This document shows positions 24,452-41,196 of a DNA stretch of 64,000 nucleotides, one piece after another. The stretch is from Deinococcus aerius (GTDB lineage: Bacteria > Deinococcota > Deinococci > Deinococcales > Deinococcaceae), in assembly GCF_002897375.1 (NCBI RefSeq), contig NZ_BFAG01000006.1, positions 177,994 through 241,993 of the forward strand, in the 5' to 3' direction. The notes below the pieces were generated by a model. That model was not told where the DNA came from, ran no database searches, and saw nothing but the letters and a program-made list of their open reading frames with translations. Numbering within the stretch: the stretch's first letter is position 1; every line of letters starts with the position of its first letter. Both the position numbers and the translations under genes were made by a program.

Positions 24452-24868
24452 TCAGGTGGGCGTGAACACCCGCACCCCTGCAAAGCGTGCGAAGCCCTGA
24501 TCGGCCGTCACCAGCGTCAGCCGGTGCTCCAGCGCGAGCGCGGCAAGGTAGGCATCGTTCAGATCGTTGCCGCGCAGATTGAGGTCGAGGACCAGTTGCC
24601 GCCAGCGGCTCAGGCCCGCCTTGCCGAGTTCGAGGAGGCGGTAACTGGGCTGGGCGTGGAGATCGGCCAGGAACTCGAACACGTCTTCCGGTGGAGTGTT
24701 GTACACCCGGGTAGAAATGCGGGCCAGCGCGACTTCGTTGAGACTGGTGGAGTACAGGGTTTCCCCATCGGTCAGAGCCTGTCTCAGCCAGCGATAAAAG
24801 GCGGGGTGGTGCGGCTGGGTTGTCTGGAAGGCGCAGATCAAGACGTTGGCGTCAAGGAGATAGCTCAT
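24452..24868 (-). CDS. PIN-domain toxin, VapC type
   Basis: 138 residues with PIN acidic residues in LLDANVLICAF (first Asp), LNEVALARI (Glu), NDLNDAYLAALA (Asp) and LVTADQGFARFAG (Asp). VapC-type proteins are Mg-dependent RNases that cut tRNA or rRNA when freed from antitoxin. Overlaps the antitoxin gene by four bases (24865-24868), the normal order with antitoxin first. Target RNA unknown. Confidence 0.9.
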   Translation of the reverse strand: MSYLLDANVLICAFQTTQPHHPAFYRWLRQALTDGETLYSTSLNEVALARISTRVYNTPPEDVFEFLADLHAQPSYRLLELGKAGLSRWRQLVLDLNLRGNDLNDAYLAALALEHRLTLVTADQGFARFAGVRVFTPT

Positions 24869-25131
24869 TCGGGTCGGGGCAGTCCGAGCTTGGCGAGTTG
24901 CTCGCCGTCATCGTTGATCATCGCCTTGATCTCTTCAGGGGAAAGGTTGAAGCCCTCGGGGCTGGTGTAGGTGTGCAGCTCGACAAGAGGGCGGTTGGAG
25001 ACAGCGGGGGCCTGCTCCAACTGCATTCGCAATCCCTCCTCCACCAGTTGGGTGAGGGTAATGCCCCGCCGGGCCGCCTCCATCTTGGCTCGGCGGTGCA
25101 GGTCGTCGTCCAATCTAAGGGTCGTTTGCAT
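24865..25131 (-). CDS. Ribbon-helix-helix antitoxin, VapB type
   Basis: 88 residues. The N-terminal ~45 are a ribbon-helix-helix DNA-binding fold (QTTLRLDDDLHRRAKMEAAR, GITLTQLVEEGLRMQL). The remaining acidic tail (EEIKAMINDDGEQLAKLGLP) probably wraps the toxin. Leaderless: TAGACT (minus, 25142-25137) lies 5 bp before ATG 25131. Antitoxins of this type repress their own promoter. Confidence 0.88.
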   Translation of the reverse strand: MQTTLRLDDDLHRRAKMEAARRGITLTQLVEEGLRMQLEQAPAVSNRPLVELHTYTSPEGFNLSPEEIKAMINDDGEQLAKLGLPRPE

Positions 25132-26094
25132 GGATCAGTCTACCTCCGACAGATAGACAGCAAACTGTCTCCCCTCACGTCTGCTTCAACTCAGGGCCAC
25201 CCCGTACAGCGCCGCGTACTTCTCCCGCAGGTATTTCAGGTAAGGCTCGACCGTCATGGGCTGCCCGGTCGCCCGCTCGACGAGTTCGTTGGGGGTGTAG
25301 AGGCGGCCCGGCGCGTACACGTTCTCCCGCAGCCAGCCGTGCAGCCGGGTGAAGTCGGCGCGGGCGATGTCGCCTTCCAGCCCGGGGTGGGCGCGTTCGG
25401 CGGCGGCGTAGAACTGCGCGCTCAGCACGTTGCCCAGCGTGTAGCCCTGGAACACCCCCCCGATGCGCCCGAAGTACCAGTGGACATCCTGCAACACGCC
25501 GTTCACGTCGCTGGGTGCCCGCAGGCCCAGGTTCCCCTCGTACGCCGCGTGCCAGGCGTCGGCGAGGTCGCGCACGGCGAGGCGGCCCGAGAGCAGCTCG
25601 CGCTCCAGCTCGAAGCGGGTGACGACGTGCAGGTTGTAGGTCAATTCGTCGGCGTCGGTGCGGATCAGCGAGCGGGCGACGGTGTTCACGGCGCGGTGCA
25701 TCTCGTCTTCCGTCACGTCCGCAAGTCCCTCGGGAAAGGCGTCGCGGAGTTTGCCGAAGTACGCGGCCCAGAAGGCCCGGCTGCGCCCGACGAGGTTCTC
25801 CCACAGCCGCGACTGGCTCTCGTGGACCCCCGCGCTGACGCCGCCGCCCAGGGGGGTGCCCAGAAACTCCTCCGCCACCCCCTGCTCGTACATCGCGTGC
25901 CCGGACTCGTGCAGGGTGGAGTACAGCGCCTCGCCCAGGTCGTCCTCCTTCACCCGGGTCGTGATCCTCAGGTCGTGTTCGCCCAGCCGGGTCATGAAGG
26001 GGTGGTGCGTCAGGTCCTGCCGCCCGCGCGTGAAGTCGTACCCGTAGTCGCGGATCACGCTCTCCCCGAAGGCGAGTTGCTGGTGCCCCGGGTA

Positions 26095-26970
26095 GAGGCT
26101 GCCAAGAACGCTATGCAAAAAGTGGTTTGAGGTTGTTACAGAGCAGAACGCAGGCGGCCAGGAAATGGAAGCCGACCAGGGTGGACGGCAGCCGCTCCAG
26201 ATCGCGTCCCAAGCGGCGGAAGCGCGACAGCCATGCGAAAGATCGTTCGACCACCCAGCGTCGGGGCAGCAGGATGAAGCCTTTGGCGGCCTCCGGACGT
26301 TTGATCACGACCAGTTCCACTCCCGCCTCGGTCGCCTCCAGGGCGGTGCGCTGTCCGGTGTAGCCCTGATCGGCAAACGCCACTTCCACGTTCACCCCTG
26401 TGGCTTCCTGCACCTCCAGGCACAGGTCAAAGACCTGTGCCCGATCCTGCTCATTGGCTGGCGTGGTCAGCACCGCCAGCAGGTGTCCCAGGGTGTCCAC
26501 GGCCAGATGTACCTTCGTCCCTTTTCGTTTCTTGGCGCCGTCGAAACCTGCACGGTGCCCGCTCTCGGGTGTGCTTTGCAAGGTGCGACTATCGATGATG
26601 ATGGCCGTCGGCTCCCCATTCCTTGACCGCTCGACGCGGGAGAGCAGGCGCAGGTCGTGGGCGGCGTTCTCGAAACATCCAGCCGCAAACCAGCGGTGCG
26701 CCTGTTGGCGCACCGTCTCCGCGGGCGGGAAATCGTGGGGCAGGTAGGCCCACTGTGCCCCGGTGCGGGCCACCCAGAGCAGCGCATTCAGGACTTCTCG
26801 AATGCCGTATTTCCGCTGCCTTGCCTCCTGGGGACTGAGCAGCAGGTAGGGGAGCAAAAACAGGTAGGTGTCGTCGTCTACGTCACTCGGGTAACCTCGC
26901 CGCTTCACCCGCCTATTCTGCCCTGCCCAAACTCTCGCCCTCAAAGTTCAACCCTGTCCTTGGCAGCCTC
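26095..26970 (-). mobile_element. IS5-family insertion sequence (IS427-like), 876 bp
   Basis: The ends are inverted repeats: GAGGCTGCCAAG at 26095 and its complement ending at 26970, 12 bp perfect. The target duplication is TA (26093-26094 and 26971-26972), as in the IS427 group. One transposase gene fills it. Ends are intact, the transposase appears full-length and the host gene halves are undamaged, which points to a recent insertion. Confidence 0.93.
26111..26908 (-). CDS. IS5-family DDE transposase
   Basis: 265 residues from GTG 26908. The N-terminal DUF4096-type domain ([31 protein letters not shown]) precedes the DDE core: [10 protein letters not shown] (first Asp), [11 protein letters not shown] (second Asp), and [21 protein letters not shown] (Glu in the Y/W-2-R-3-E-6-R signature). 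It cuts and joins the element ends. Stop falls in the terminal repeat region. No frameshift, so it may be a one-frame IS427 relative. A TTG at 26944 would extend it by 12 codons. Confidence 0.92.
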   Translation of the reverse strand: MKRRGYPSDVDDDTYLFLLPYLLLSPQEARQRKYGIREVLNALLWVARTGAQWAYLPHDFPPAETVRQQAHRWFAAGCFENAAHDLRLLSRVERSRNGEPTAIIIDSRTLQSTPESGHRAGFDGAKKRKGTKVHLAVDTLGHLLAVLTTPANEQDRAQVFDLCLEVQEATGVNVEVAFADQGYTGQRTALEATEAGVELVVIKRPEAAKGFILLPRRWVVERSFAWLSRFRRLGRDLERLPSTLVGFHFLAACVLLCNNLKPLFA

Positions 26971-27621
26971 TAGTGGCGGTGCAGGAAGTCGGTGCGGGGC
27001 GGGGGGGCGGCGGTGACCGCCTCCACCATCGGCACGAGCGCCGCGCGCAGGGCCGAGAACACCTCCCCGACCTGCGCGGCGGTCATGCCCTCGTCGGACT
27101 GGTCGATGAAGTAGTCCATCGGGTCCGCGAACTCCGGGAAGTAGCTCGCCGACTGGAGGCTGAGGTCCAGCGTCTTTTCCAGGTGCGGCACCATTCGGGC
27201 AAAGTCGTTCGCGGGCCGCGCCTGGGTCCACGCCGCGTAGCTCTCGCCCATGTGGCGGCTGAACTCGGCGACGAACTCCGAGGGGAAGCGGGTCGCCTCC
27301 TCGAAATTTTTGTGGGCCACGGCGAGGGTGCGGGCGTGCGCGGGGGAGAGGTCGTCCCTTTCCGCCAGGCTGTCCAGAAGTCGCCCGTAGGCCGGGTCGG
27401 TCGCCCGCTCGTGGCGCAGCCGCGAGAGAAGGGCCTGCTGCCGCGCCCGCCCCGCCGCCGCCCCTGCCGGGAGGTAGGTGCTCTGGTCCCAGCCGAGCAA
27501 GGAACCGATCCCGCCCAGATCGGCGAGTTCCTGAAAGCGGGTCTGGAGGTCAGTCCAGGCCGTGTCCGTCTGCGTTGGGGTCACACCCTCAGCTTAACCG
27601 GGGAAGGGGTAGAGTCAGCGG

Positions 27622-27918
27622 ATGCCCCCGCCTTTCCGCCACTTGTTGAACGAGGACGCCATCCCTCTGGCGGTCAAGCTGGGACGTTCCGAGGAGGAGC
27701 TACGGGCACGGGGTCTGAACGTCCGGGACTTCAACGGAACCTTGAACTTCTTCTTTGAAGACGGCTCGCACGCCACCTTTCGTTATGCCTTTTTCCTCCA
27801 CGATCCGGTGAAGAGGGCCATCGTCGTCTTCACCGAACACTGCGGCTATTTTGTCTTCCCGGACTGGTTGCGCGTGCTGGATGCGGAGGGGCGGACGCTT
27901 TTCGACCGCCTGCCTTGA
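27622..27918 (+). CDS. Conserved hypothetical protein, 98 aa
   Basis: Small soluble protein (MPPPFRHLLNEDAIPLAVKL; later VVFTEHCGYFVFPDWLRVLD) without recognisable domain. Leaderless: TAGAGT (27610-27615) lies 6 bp before ATG 27622. It is divergent from the split carboxypeptidase gene and precedes kptA by 28 bases, possibly read together. Confidence 0.65.
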   Translation: MPPPFRHLLNEDAIPLAVKLGRSEEELRARGLNVRDFNGTLNFFFEDGSHATFRYAFFLHDPVKRAIVVFTEHCGYFVFPDWLRVLDAEGRTLFDRLP

Positions 27919-27946
27919 GGCCAAGTTCCCACGTCACACTGATTCC

Positions 27947-28471
27947 ATGACCGACGAACAGCTCTCCCGCCGCCTCTCGTATCTGCTGCGCCACGCGCCC
28001 GAGAAAATGGGTGTGACGCTGGAACCGGGGGGATGGGCTCCCGTTCAGGCCGTCTTGCGTTCCCTGCGCGTTCCCCGCGAGCGGCTGGAGCGGGTGGTGG
28101 CGACGAACAACAAGCAGCGGTTTTCCCTGGAGGGCGAGCGCATCCGGGCGAATCAGGGCCACAGCGTCCGGGTTGATCTGGACCTGACGCCCGCCGTGCC
28201 GCCCGCGACGCTGTACCACGGCACGCACCCGGCGGCCCTGCCCGCCATCCACCGCGAGGGGCTGCGCCGCATGAACCGCCACCACGTTCACCTCTCGCCC
28301 GACCGGGAGACGGCGCGGCGGGTCGGCGCCCGGCGTGGGTCTCCCGTGGTGCTGGAGGTCCGGGCCGGGGAGATGCACGCCGCCGGTCACGTCTTTTTCC
28401 TCAGCGCGAACGGCGTATGGCTGGTGGAGGCCGTGCCGCCGGAGTTCCTGGTGTTTCCGCAAGACCTCTGA
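27947..28471 (+). CDS. kptA: RNA 2'-phosphotransferase KptA/Tpt1
   Basis: 174 residues. N-terminal winged helix with SRRLSYLLRHAPE (the conserved Arg-His), then the ADP-ribosyltransferase-like half with LYHGTHPAALPAIHREGLR, NRHHVHLSPD and VFFLSANGVWLVE. In yeast it removes the 2'-phosphate left by tRNA splicing, passing it to NAD; in bacteria its natural substrate is unsettled. CACACT 6 bp before ATG 27947 is an imperfect leaderless box. Expression may come from the preceding gene's promoter. Confidence 0.9.
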   Translation: MTDEQLSRRLSYLLRHAPEKMGVTLEPGGWAPVQAVLRSLRVPRERLERVVATNNKQRFSLEGERIRANQGHSVRVDLDLTPAVPPATLYHGTHPAALPAIHREGLRRMNRHHVHLSPDRETARRVGARRGSPVVLEVRAGEMHAAGHVFFLSANGVWLVEAVPPEFLVFPQDL

Positions 28472-28612
28472 GTTCTCCCCGGCGACCCACATGACAATCC
28501 CACCCCGGGCGGCCCACCCATACTGATGGTCTGGGAAAGTTCAGGCCAGCGGGTTCGCGCGGGGCAGGAGGTCGGGCATCCGGGGCGCGCCCTCCGCGGA
28601 AAGGGAAGCAAG

Positions 28613-29107
28613 ATGCTCAGGTCGTCACGGGTCTCCACGTCCTCCGGGCTGTCGCGCAGGGAGCGGATCGAGCGCGACCTCGCCGCCATGTCGCCCGGGC
28701 AGCGCCGCTTCTTCGAGCTGGTGATCGGCATCACCCACGCCCTGTTCGTGCCGGTCTGGCTGTGCCTGTGCGCCGGGTGGGCGTGGCGGTGCCTGAGGCT
28801 GACCCGGGGGCATCGCCCGCCCGGTTCCCCCCACCCGAACCTGCCACCCTTGCCCGACTTTGGGCGCCTGGACACCTCCGGGTACTGGCTGTACCTGGCG
28901 GGCGCGTACATCGCCGTGGTCCTGGGGCTGCTCTCGATGATCGGCCTGTGCTTCCTGCCGGTCCTCACGATCTTCTGGGTCTTCTCGACCCTCCAGGAGG
29001 AGGAGAGTCCGGCCCGCGCGTTGCTGGGAACGCTGGGCGCGGCGGGCCTGGAGGCGCTGATGCTGTGGGTGTACTTCCGGTATATGCGCGGCATCACGAG
29101 GCCGTGA
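28613..29107 (+). CDS. Membrane protein, 164 aa
   Basis: After a charged, Arg/Ser-rich N-terminus come about three membrane segments (ITHALFVPVWLCLCAGWAW, YLAGAYIAVVLGLLSMIGLC, ALLGTLGAAGLEALMLWVYF). No family recognised. The frame opens earlier (28526), but GGAAAGGGAAG directly before ATG 28613 supports the shorter start. Lies between kptA and the sirtuin gene, same direction, separate promoter for the latter. Confidence 0.6.
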   Translation: MLRSSRVSTSSGLSRRERIERDLAAMSPGQRRFFELVIGITHALFVPVWLCLCAGWAWRCLRLTRGHRPPGSPHPNLPPLPDFGRLDTSGYWLYLAGAYIAVVLGLLSMIGLCFLPVLTIFWVFSTLQEEESPARALLGTLGAAGLEALMLWVYFRYMRGITRP

Positions 29108-29156
29108 GGGTGAAGCTCGGGGCGGAGGCCCTTGGGCCGCGCGTTACCCTGACCCC

Positions 29157-29885
29157 ATGAATCTGCAAGAGGCCCGCGCCGCCCTGCGTTCCGCCCGCCG
29201 CGTGGCCGTGCTGACCGGCGCGGGCGTGAGTGCCGAGAGCGGCATCCCCACCTTTCGTGACGCGCAGACGGGACACTGGGCGCGCTTTCGCCCGGAAGAC
29301 CTCGCCAGCCCGGGGGCCTACCACCGCGACCCGGAGACGGTGTGGGCGTGGTACGCGGGCCGCTACCGCGACGTGACCCGGGCGCAGCCGGGCGCGGCCC
29401 ATCACCTCCTCGCGGCGTTGGAGCGCGGGAAGGGGGAGGGCTTCCTCCTCGCCACCCAGAACGTGGACGGCCTGCACGCGCGGGCGGGGAGCGAGCGGCT
29501 GGTGGAACTCCACGGCAACCTGACGACCGCGCGCTGCGAGTTGTGCGGGACGGTCGTGCCCCTCCCGGCGCCAGAGGACTTCACCCCCCCGCCCACTTGC
29601 CCGGTCTGCGGGTCCCGGATGCGCCCCAACATCGTCTGGTTCGGGGAGTTCCTGCCCGAGGACGCCCTGGAGGCCGCCACCCTCGCCTTTCAGGAGGCGG
29701 ACGTGGCCCTGATTGTCGGCACGAGCGGCGTGGTGTACCCGGCGGCGGGCCTCGCCCTGGAGACGCGGCGGGAGGGTGGCGTCGTGATCGAGGTTAACCC
29801 CGAGGAAACCGAACTCACGCCCTACCTGAGTTTCAGCGTCCGCGATGTGGCCTCGCGGGGGCTGGCGGCATTGATGGAACCGTAG
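29157..29885 (+). CDS. cobB: Sir2-family NAD-dependent protein deacylase
   Basis: 242 residues. NAD site motifs GAGVSAESGIPTFRD and TQNVDGLHARAG, catalytic His in ELHGN, and a zinc ribbon CELC...CPVC. A Tyr-x-x-Arg in WYAGRYRD matches the class III pattern that binds succinyl/malonyl lysine in SIRT5 and E. coli CobB, so desuccinylation is likely as well as deacetylation. Leaderless: TACCCT (29145-29150) lies 6 bp before ATG 29157. Confidence 0.92.
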   Translation: MNLQEARAALRSARRVAVLTGAGVSAESGIPTFRDAQTGHWARFRPEDLASPGAYHRDPETVWAWYAGRYRDVTRAQPGAAHHLLAALERGKGEGFLLATQNVDGLHARAGSERLVELHGNLTTARCELCGTVVPLPAPEDFTPPPTCPVCGSRMRPNIVWFGEFLPEDALEAATLAFQEADVALIVGTSGVVYPAAGLALETRREGGVVIEVNPEETELTPYLSFSVRDVASRGLAALMEP

Positions 29886-29890
29886 GGCAG

Positions 29891-29953
29891 TTGACAGAAG
29901 ACTTGTCACCCTGAGCGGAGCGAAGGGCTCAGCAGGACACTGTTCTTTCGTCA
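29891..29953 (+). repeat. Dispersed noncoding repeat, family B, copy 2
   Basis: TTGACAGAAGACTTGTCACC, CTGAGCGGAGCGAAGGG, CTCAGCAGGACACTGTTCTT, TCGTCAA: the ends are imperfect inverted repeats. It lies six bases after the sirtuin stop and upstream of the FMN riboswitch. Confidence 0.65.
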
Positions 29954-30017
29954 AATGCTTTGGGGCTGGGCAGCGGTGCTAGCCTGAACCCGGCCTGCTC
30001 CCTGGGTGGGCCGCTTC

Positions 30018-30235
<218 letters not shown>

Positions 30236-30238
30236 TCT

Positions 30239-31402
<1,164 letters not shown>

Positions 31403-31403
<1 letters not shown>

Positions 31404-32037
31404 TGTTTACTGGAATCGTGGAACAGGTCGGGCACGTCACCCGCGCCGCCGAGCAGGAAGGCAACCTTACCCTCACCATCGCGCCGGAGCGGATGTGGAC
31501 GGACCTCGCGCTCGGCGAGTCCATCGCCTGCTCGGGCACCTGCCTCACCGTGACGGGCTGGGACGAGGCGGGCTTTACCGTGGACCTCTCACGCGAGACG
31601 GTGAACAAGACGGCGCCCAACTGGCACGAGGGTGCGCGGCTCAACCTCGAACGGGCGATGACCGCCTCGGGCCGCTTCGGCGGGCACGTCGTGAGCGGGC
31701 ACGTGGACGGCACGGGCGAGATTCTGGAGGTGCGGGGGGAACCCGGCGCCTACACCCTGCGGGTGCGCGCAGCCCCGCACCTCGCCCGCTACCTCGTGCC
31801 CAAGGGCAGCGTCACGGTGGACGGGGTGAGCCTGACCGTCGTGGACGTGGGGGGTCCGGCGGGAAGCCGCGCCGACCTCGCGCCCGACGAGTTCACCCTC
31901 TGGCTGGTGCCCCACACCCTGGAGGTCACCACCCTGGGCGGGTGGCGGCCCGGCACACGCGTGAACCTGGAGGCCGACCAGATGGCGAAGTACGTCGAGC
32001 GCCTGCTGGCGATGCGCGAGAGGGCGGAGGTGGGCGG

Positions 32038-32041
<4 letters not shown>
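31403..32041 (+). CDS. ribE: Riboflavin synthase, alpha chain
   Basis: 212 residues with the duplicated lumazine-binding fold: [12 protein letters not shown] at the start of the first barrel, and [14 protein letters not shown] starting the second. It dismutates two lumazine molecules to riboflavin. Its start overlaps the ribD stop by one base and its stop overlaps the ribBA start by four, so the genes are translationally coupled. The second barrel carries a ~10-residue insert ([12 protein letters not shown]). Confidence 0.95.
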
Positions 32042-33249
<1,208 letters not shown>

Positions 33250-33257
33250 CAACGAGG

Positions 33258-33305
33258 CTTTTCCCCCTCTCCCCTCGTGGGAGAGGGCCGGGGAGAGGGG
33301 GCGAC
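33258..33305 (+). repeat. Dispersed noncoding repeat, family A, copy 3
   Basis: TTTTCCCCCTCTCCCCTCGT, GGGAGAGGGCCGGGGAGAGG, GGGCGAC: an imperfect palindrome like 19602-19665. It occupies the gap between ribBA and ribH and could form a hairpin in the transcript. Confidence 0.65.
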
Positions 33306-33398
33306 GGGGGAACTGCGAACGCGAGCCGGCCGCACCAGTTCCCCTCCCCGCACATCCTCCGCATCCCAACTTGATCACCCATCCCCCCAGGAGTCCCC

Positions 33399-33863
<465 letters not shown>

Positions 33864-33926
33864 GGGGGCAAAAGGGGAAGGCGGGGCCACTGCAACGCCC
33901 AGTCTTGGCCAGGCTGTCCGGGGTCG

Positions 33927-33975
33927 ACCCCTCAGTCAGCTTCGCTGACAGCTCTCCTGAAGGGGAGCCAGGTTC
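33927..33975 (-). repeat. Dispersed palindromic repeat, family C, copy 2 (inverted)
   Basis: Read on the minus strand: GAACCTGGCTCCCCTTCAGG, AGAGCTGTCAGCGAAGCTGA, CTGAGGGGT, matching 19761-19812. The region 33864-34118 has no gene. Confidence 0.6.
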
Positions 33976-34118
33976 CGCCTCGGCCCGCAGGGCCAGACTC
34001 ACAGAGGGGCCTTGATTGTGCCACCCTGGCGACGTTGCGGTGGCCCTGAAGCGGAAGCCGCCTCACATCCACCCTCCCCGCCCCTTTGTTAAACTTCCCT
34101 GTTTGAACGGGGCCGTAC

Positions 34119-35612
<1,494 letters not shown>

Positions 35613-35635
35613 GGTGCCTGTACCCCGGGCCTTTC

Positions 35636-35651
35636 CGGTTGTCTAACCGGA
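35636..35651 (+). terminator. Small hairpin after the DUF512 gene
   Basis: CCGGTT-GTCT-AACCGG, perfect 6-bp stem, without a T run. It may be a weak terminator before the mscL promoter (TATCCT near 35655). Confidence 0.4.
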
Positions 35652-35700
35652 TCGTATCCTCGCCGATTGTTCTTTTTTCACCAAGATGTAAAGCTCGACC

Positions 35701-36087
35701 ATGTTGCGGGGATTCCGGGAGTTCATTCTGCGCGGCAACGTGGTCGACCTCGCGGTGGGTGTGGTGATCGGCGCCGCCTTCACCACGGTGGTGAATGCCT
35801 TTTCGAACGGCTTCATCAACCCGCTCATCAAGGCGATCACGGGGGGCGGGGCGAGGGTCGGCGGGACGTTCACCCTCAACGGGGCCGTTTTCGACTACGG
35901 CGCCTTTATCACGGCCATCATCAATTTCCTGATCGTGGCCGCCATCCTGTATTTCCTGGTGGTCACGCCGGTCAACCGGCTCAACGACTACTTCAAGCGG
36001 GAGGAAAAGCCCGCCGTGGCCGAGCCCAGCAACGAGGAGAAGCTGCTCGCCGAAATCCGGGATGAGTTGCGGCGGCGGCCCGGTTGA
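35701..36087 (+). CDS. mscL: Large-conductance mechanosensitive channel MscL
   Basis: 128 residues. N-terminal amphipathic helix and TM1 ([31 protein letters not shown]), a periplasmic loop, TM2 ([17 protein letters not shown]) and a charged cytoplasmic helix ([14 protein letters not shown]). It opens under membrane tension to save cells from osmotic down-shock. Start ATG 35701 without clear Shine-Dalgarno. TATCCT upstream implies a leader of about 40 bases. Confidence 0.95.
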   Translation: MLRGFREFILRGNVVDLAVGVVIGAAFTTVVNAFSNGFINPLIKAITGGGARVGGTFTLNGAVFDYGAFITAIINFLIVAAILYFLVVTPVNRLNDYFKREEKPAVAEPSNEEKLLAEIRDELRRRPG

Positions 36088-36106
36088 GGGGCGTTATCCT
36101 GCCCTT

Positions 36107-36571
36107 ATGCCCATTCCTGCTTCCGAAATCTACGCCCGCACCTTCCAGTCGCACCGCGGCGCCCTGATGGACCTCTACGCCCAATTGCCCGATGAGCAGG
36201 GCGGGTTCTCCGCATGGGAGGGGGGCATGAGCTTCATCGGCCTGGCTGATCATCTGGCAGGCAGCAGCCAGATGTTTAGCGGCATGATTGCGGGTCAGGC
36301 CCCCGCACGTCCGGCGCCCGGGAGCGGCAGCACCACGCTTCAGGAGGCCCGGGACCGTCTCGCTGCCACCACCGAGAGTGCTGCCGAGGTCATGCGCGCC
36401 CTCACGCCCGAGGATCTCGCCCGCCGGGTGCCCGCCTTCGGGGGCCGCGAGATGCCCGTCTCGGCCCTCCTCGACGCCCTGATCGCCCATGAGGCGCACC
36501 ACAAGGGCCAGGTGTGGTTGATGGCGCGCATGGTGGGCGTGAAGCCACCGATGTTCGTGAGGATGGGGTAG
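36107..36571 (+). CDS. DinB-family protein
   Basis: 154 residues of the four-helix DinB/YfiT fold. Metal ligands are likely the His in LADHLAGS and the pair in [19 protein letters not shown]. Despite the name, functions are mostly thiol-transferase or unknown; Deinococcus carries many paralogues. Leaderless: TATCCT (36095-36100) lies 6 bp before ATG 36107, inside the 19-base gap after mscL. Confidence 0.85.
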   Translation: MPIPASEIYARTFQSHRGALMDLYAQLPDEQGGFSAWEGGMSFIGLADHLAGSSQMFSGMIAGQAPARPAPGSGSTTLQEARDRLAATTESAAEVMRALTPEDLARRVPAFGGREMPVSALLDALIAHEAHHKGQVWLMARMVGVKPPMFVRMG

Positions 36572-36597
36572 GAAGCGGTCAGCGGTTAGCAGTCAGA

Positions 36598-36650
36598 AAG
36601 AGAAGAGGGAGAGCCCGCCGCGCGCAGGCCCTCTCTCTCTTTCTTCTTTT
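36598..36650. terminator. Bidirectional terminator hairpin
   Basis: GAGGGAGAGCC pairs with GGCCCTCTCTCTC around a GC-rich loop and is followed by TTTCTTCTTTT. The other strand has a T-rich run too (CTCTTTCT). It separates the convergent DinB and VWA genes. Confidence 0.75.
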
Positions 36651-36672
36651 GCTGAACGCTGACCACTAACCC

Positions 36673-37884
<1,212 letters not shown>

Positions 37885-37972
37885 AGGGGAAACCTCCGTA
37901 CCCCAGCATGGCGCGGAAGGGGCGGCGCGTTTGTAACACCCAGCCCCGCTCGGTGCAAGCGCAGATGACGAG

Positions 37973-37989
37973 TACCCCCATCGGGGGTA
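37973..37989. promoter_or_regulatory. Perfect 7+3+7 palindrome, possible operator
   Basis: TACCCCC-ATC-GGGGGTA is exact. It lies between the divergent VWA and DUF11 genes, in a 355-base gap that also contains GGAAACGGTTCC (38038-38049) and repeated CTTTAA words. The short loop suits a protein-binding site better than an RNA hairpin. Confidence 0.35.
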
Positions 37990-38239
37990 TGCCCCGCTTA
38001 CCGTTTCCTCCCGGACCCTTTCTTTAACTGCCTTTAAGGAAACGGTTCCAGAAAGAGCTGTTCCTCACGGACTCTTTCGCTGCTTGAGGGGAAAAAGGCC
38101 CAGCTTCCCTGCCTTCATCTTCACACACTTTTCTCATCAGGGTAAGGGGTGTGTAAGAAACTCCTCTTTAAGCTGCCTCCAGTTGTCCGCCGACGCGGCA
38201 ACGAGCCCGCGCCACGGTCTTTCCCCGAAGGAGTTGTTC

Positions 38240-38737
38240 GTGAAACCCCACCTGCCCATCCTGCTGCTCTCGCTGTCCGCCGCGGCCCTGGCCCAGGGAG
38301 CCTCCCCCCTGACGCTCAGCCTCTCGCAGGCCCTCGTCCAGGCGGTGACCGTGGCCGGGAAGACGACGGAAAAGCGCATTCCCGACTACGTGAAGGCGCG
38401 CCCCGGCGACGTGCTCGCCCAGACCCTTACGGCGCGCAACGTCTCGGCCCGCCCCCTTACCAACGTCGCGCTGCGGCTGCCCGTGCCCGCGGGCATGGTC
38501 TACCTCGCCCCCGACGGCCCCATGCCCGAGGGCGTGCGCACCGAATACTCCGTCGACGGCGGCAAGACCTTCGCCCCCGCGCCCCTGAAGAAGAAGGTCA
38601 CGGTCACCGAGAACGGCCGGGCCGTCACCAAAGAGGTCGAGGTGCAGCCCAACGAGTACCAGGCCGTCCGCTGGACCATCGCCGCGCTGCCCGCCGGAAC
38701 CGGGAAGACCCTGGGATTCCGCGTGCAGGTGAAGTAA
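38240..38737 (+). CDS. Exported single-DUF11-like protein, 165 aa
   Basis: GTG 38240 with AAGGAG seven bases upstream. A signal peptide (MKPHLPILLLSLSAAALAQG) precedes one DUF11-type immunoglobulin-like domain (ARPGDVLAQTLTARNVSARP, YSVDGGKTFAPAP, WTIAALPAGTGKTLGFRVQVK). First of five same-strand genes for secreted DUF11 proteins. Its last strand resembles that of the next protein (FTVKVK). Possibly a minor subunit or cap of a surface structure; inference only. Confidence 0.72.
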   Translation: MKPHLPILLLSLSAAALAQGASPLTLSLSQALVQAVTVAGKTTEKRIPDYVKARPGDVLAQTLTARNVSARPLTNVALRLPVPAGMVYLAPDGPMPEGVRTEYSVDGGKTFAPAPLKKKVTVTENGRAVTKEVEVQPNEYQAVRWTIAALPAGTGKTLGFRVQVK

Positions 38738-38793
38738 GCCCTCAAGCCGCCCAGGGCACTCCGAGGCCCGAAGCAACCCACAAGGAGTAAGGC

Positions 38794-41070
<2,277 letters not shown>

Positions 41071-41079
41071 GTCCTTCCC

Positions 41080-41115
41080 GGCGCACCCTGCGACTTTGCG
41101 GGGTGCGCCCCCTTC
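41080..41115 (+). terminator. Hairpin between DUF11 genes 2 and 3
   Basis: GGCGCACCC (41080-41088) pairs perfectly with GGGTGCGCC (41101-41109), followed by CCCCTTC. Without a proper T run it may be an attenuator that lowers expression of the following genes. Confidence 0.5.
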
Positions 41116-41196
41116 ACAACAGCAGATTCTTCTTTTTTCCGCGCATTTGAGCGCTCCGATTCTTTCCCATCCCGTTTCCGCCCGAGGAGCCTTCTC

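Larger units (their letters stand above)
25186..27584 (-). pseudogene. M32 (Taq-type) carboxypeptidase, split by an IS5-family insertion
   Basis: The N-terminal part (27584-26973, 204 codons, ending DFLHRH) and the C-terminal part (26094-25186, with metal motif LHESGHAMYEQG) belong to one 506-residue protein. Removing the IS and one TA copy restores DFLHRHYPGHQQLAFG in frame. M32 enzymes trim C-terminal residues and average about 500 residues. The duplicated TA plus the first IS base makes a TAG stop right at the junction. Leaderless promoter TAAGCT (27596-27591) lies 6 bp before GTG 27584. The C-terminal half might still be translated from an internal start but would lack half the enzyme. 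Confidence 0.93.
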
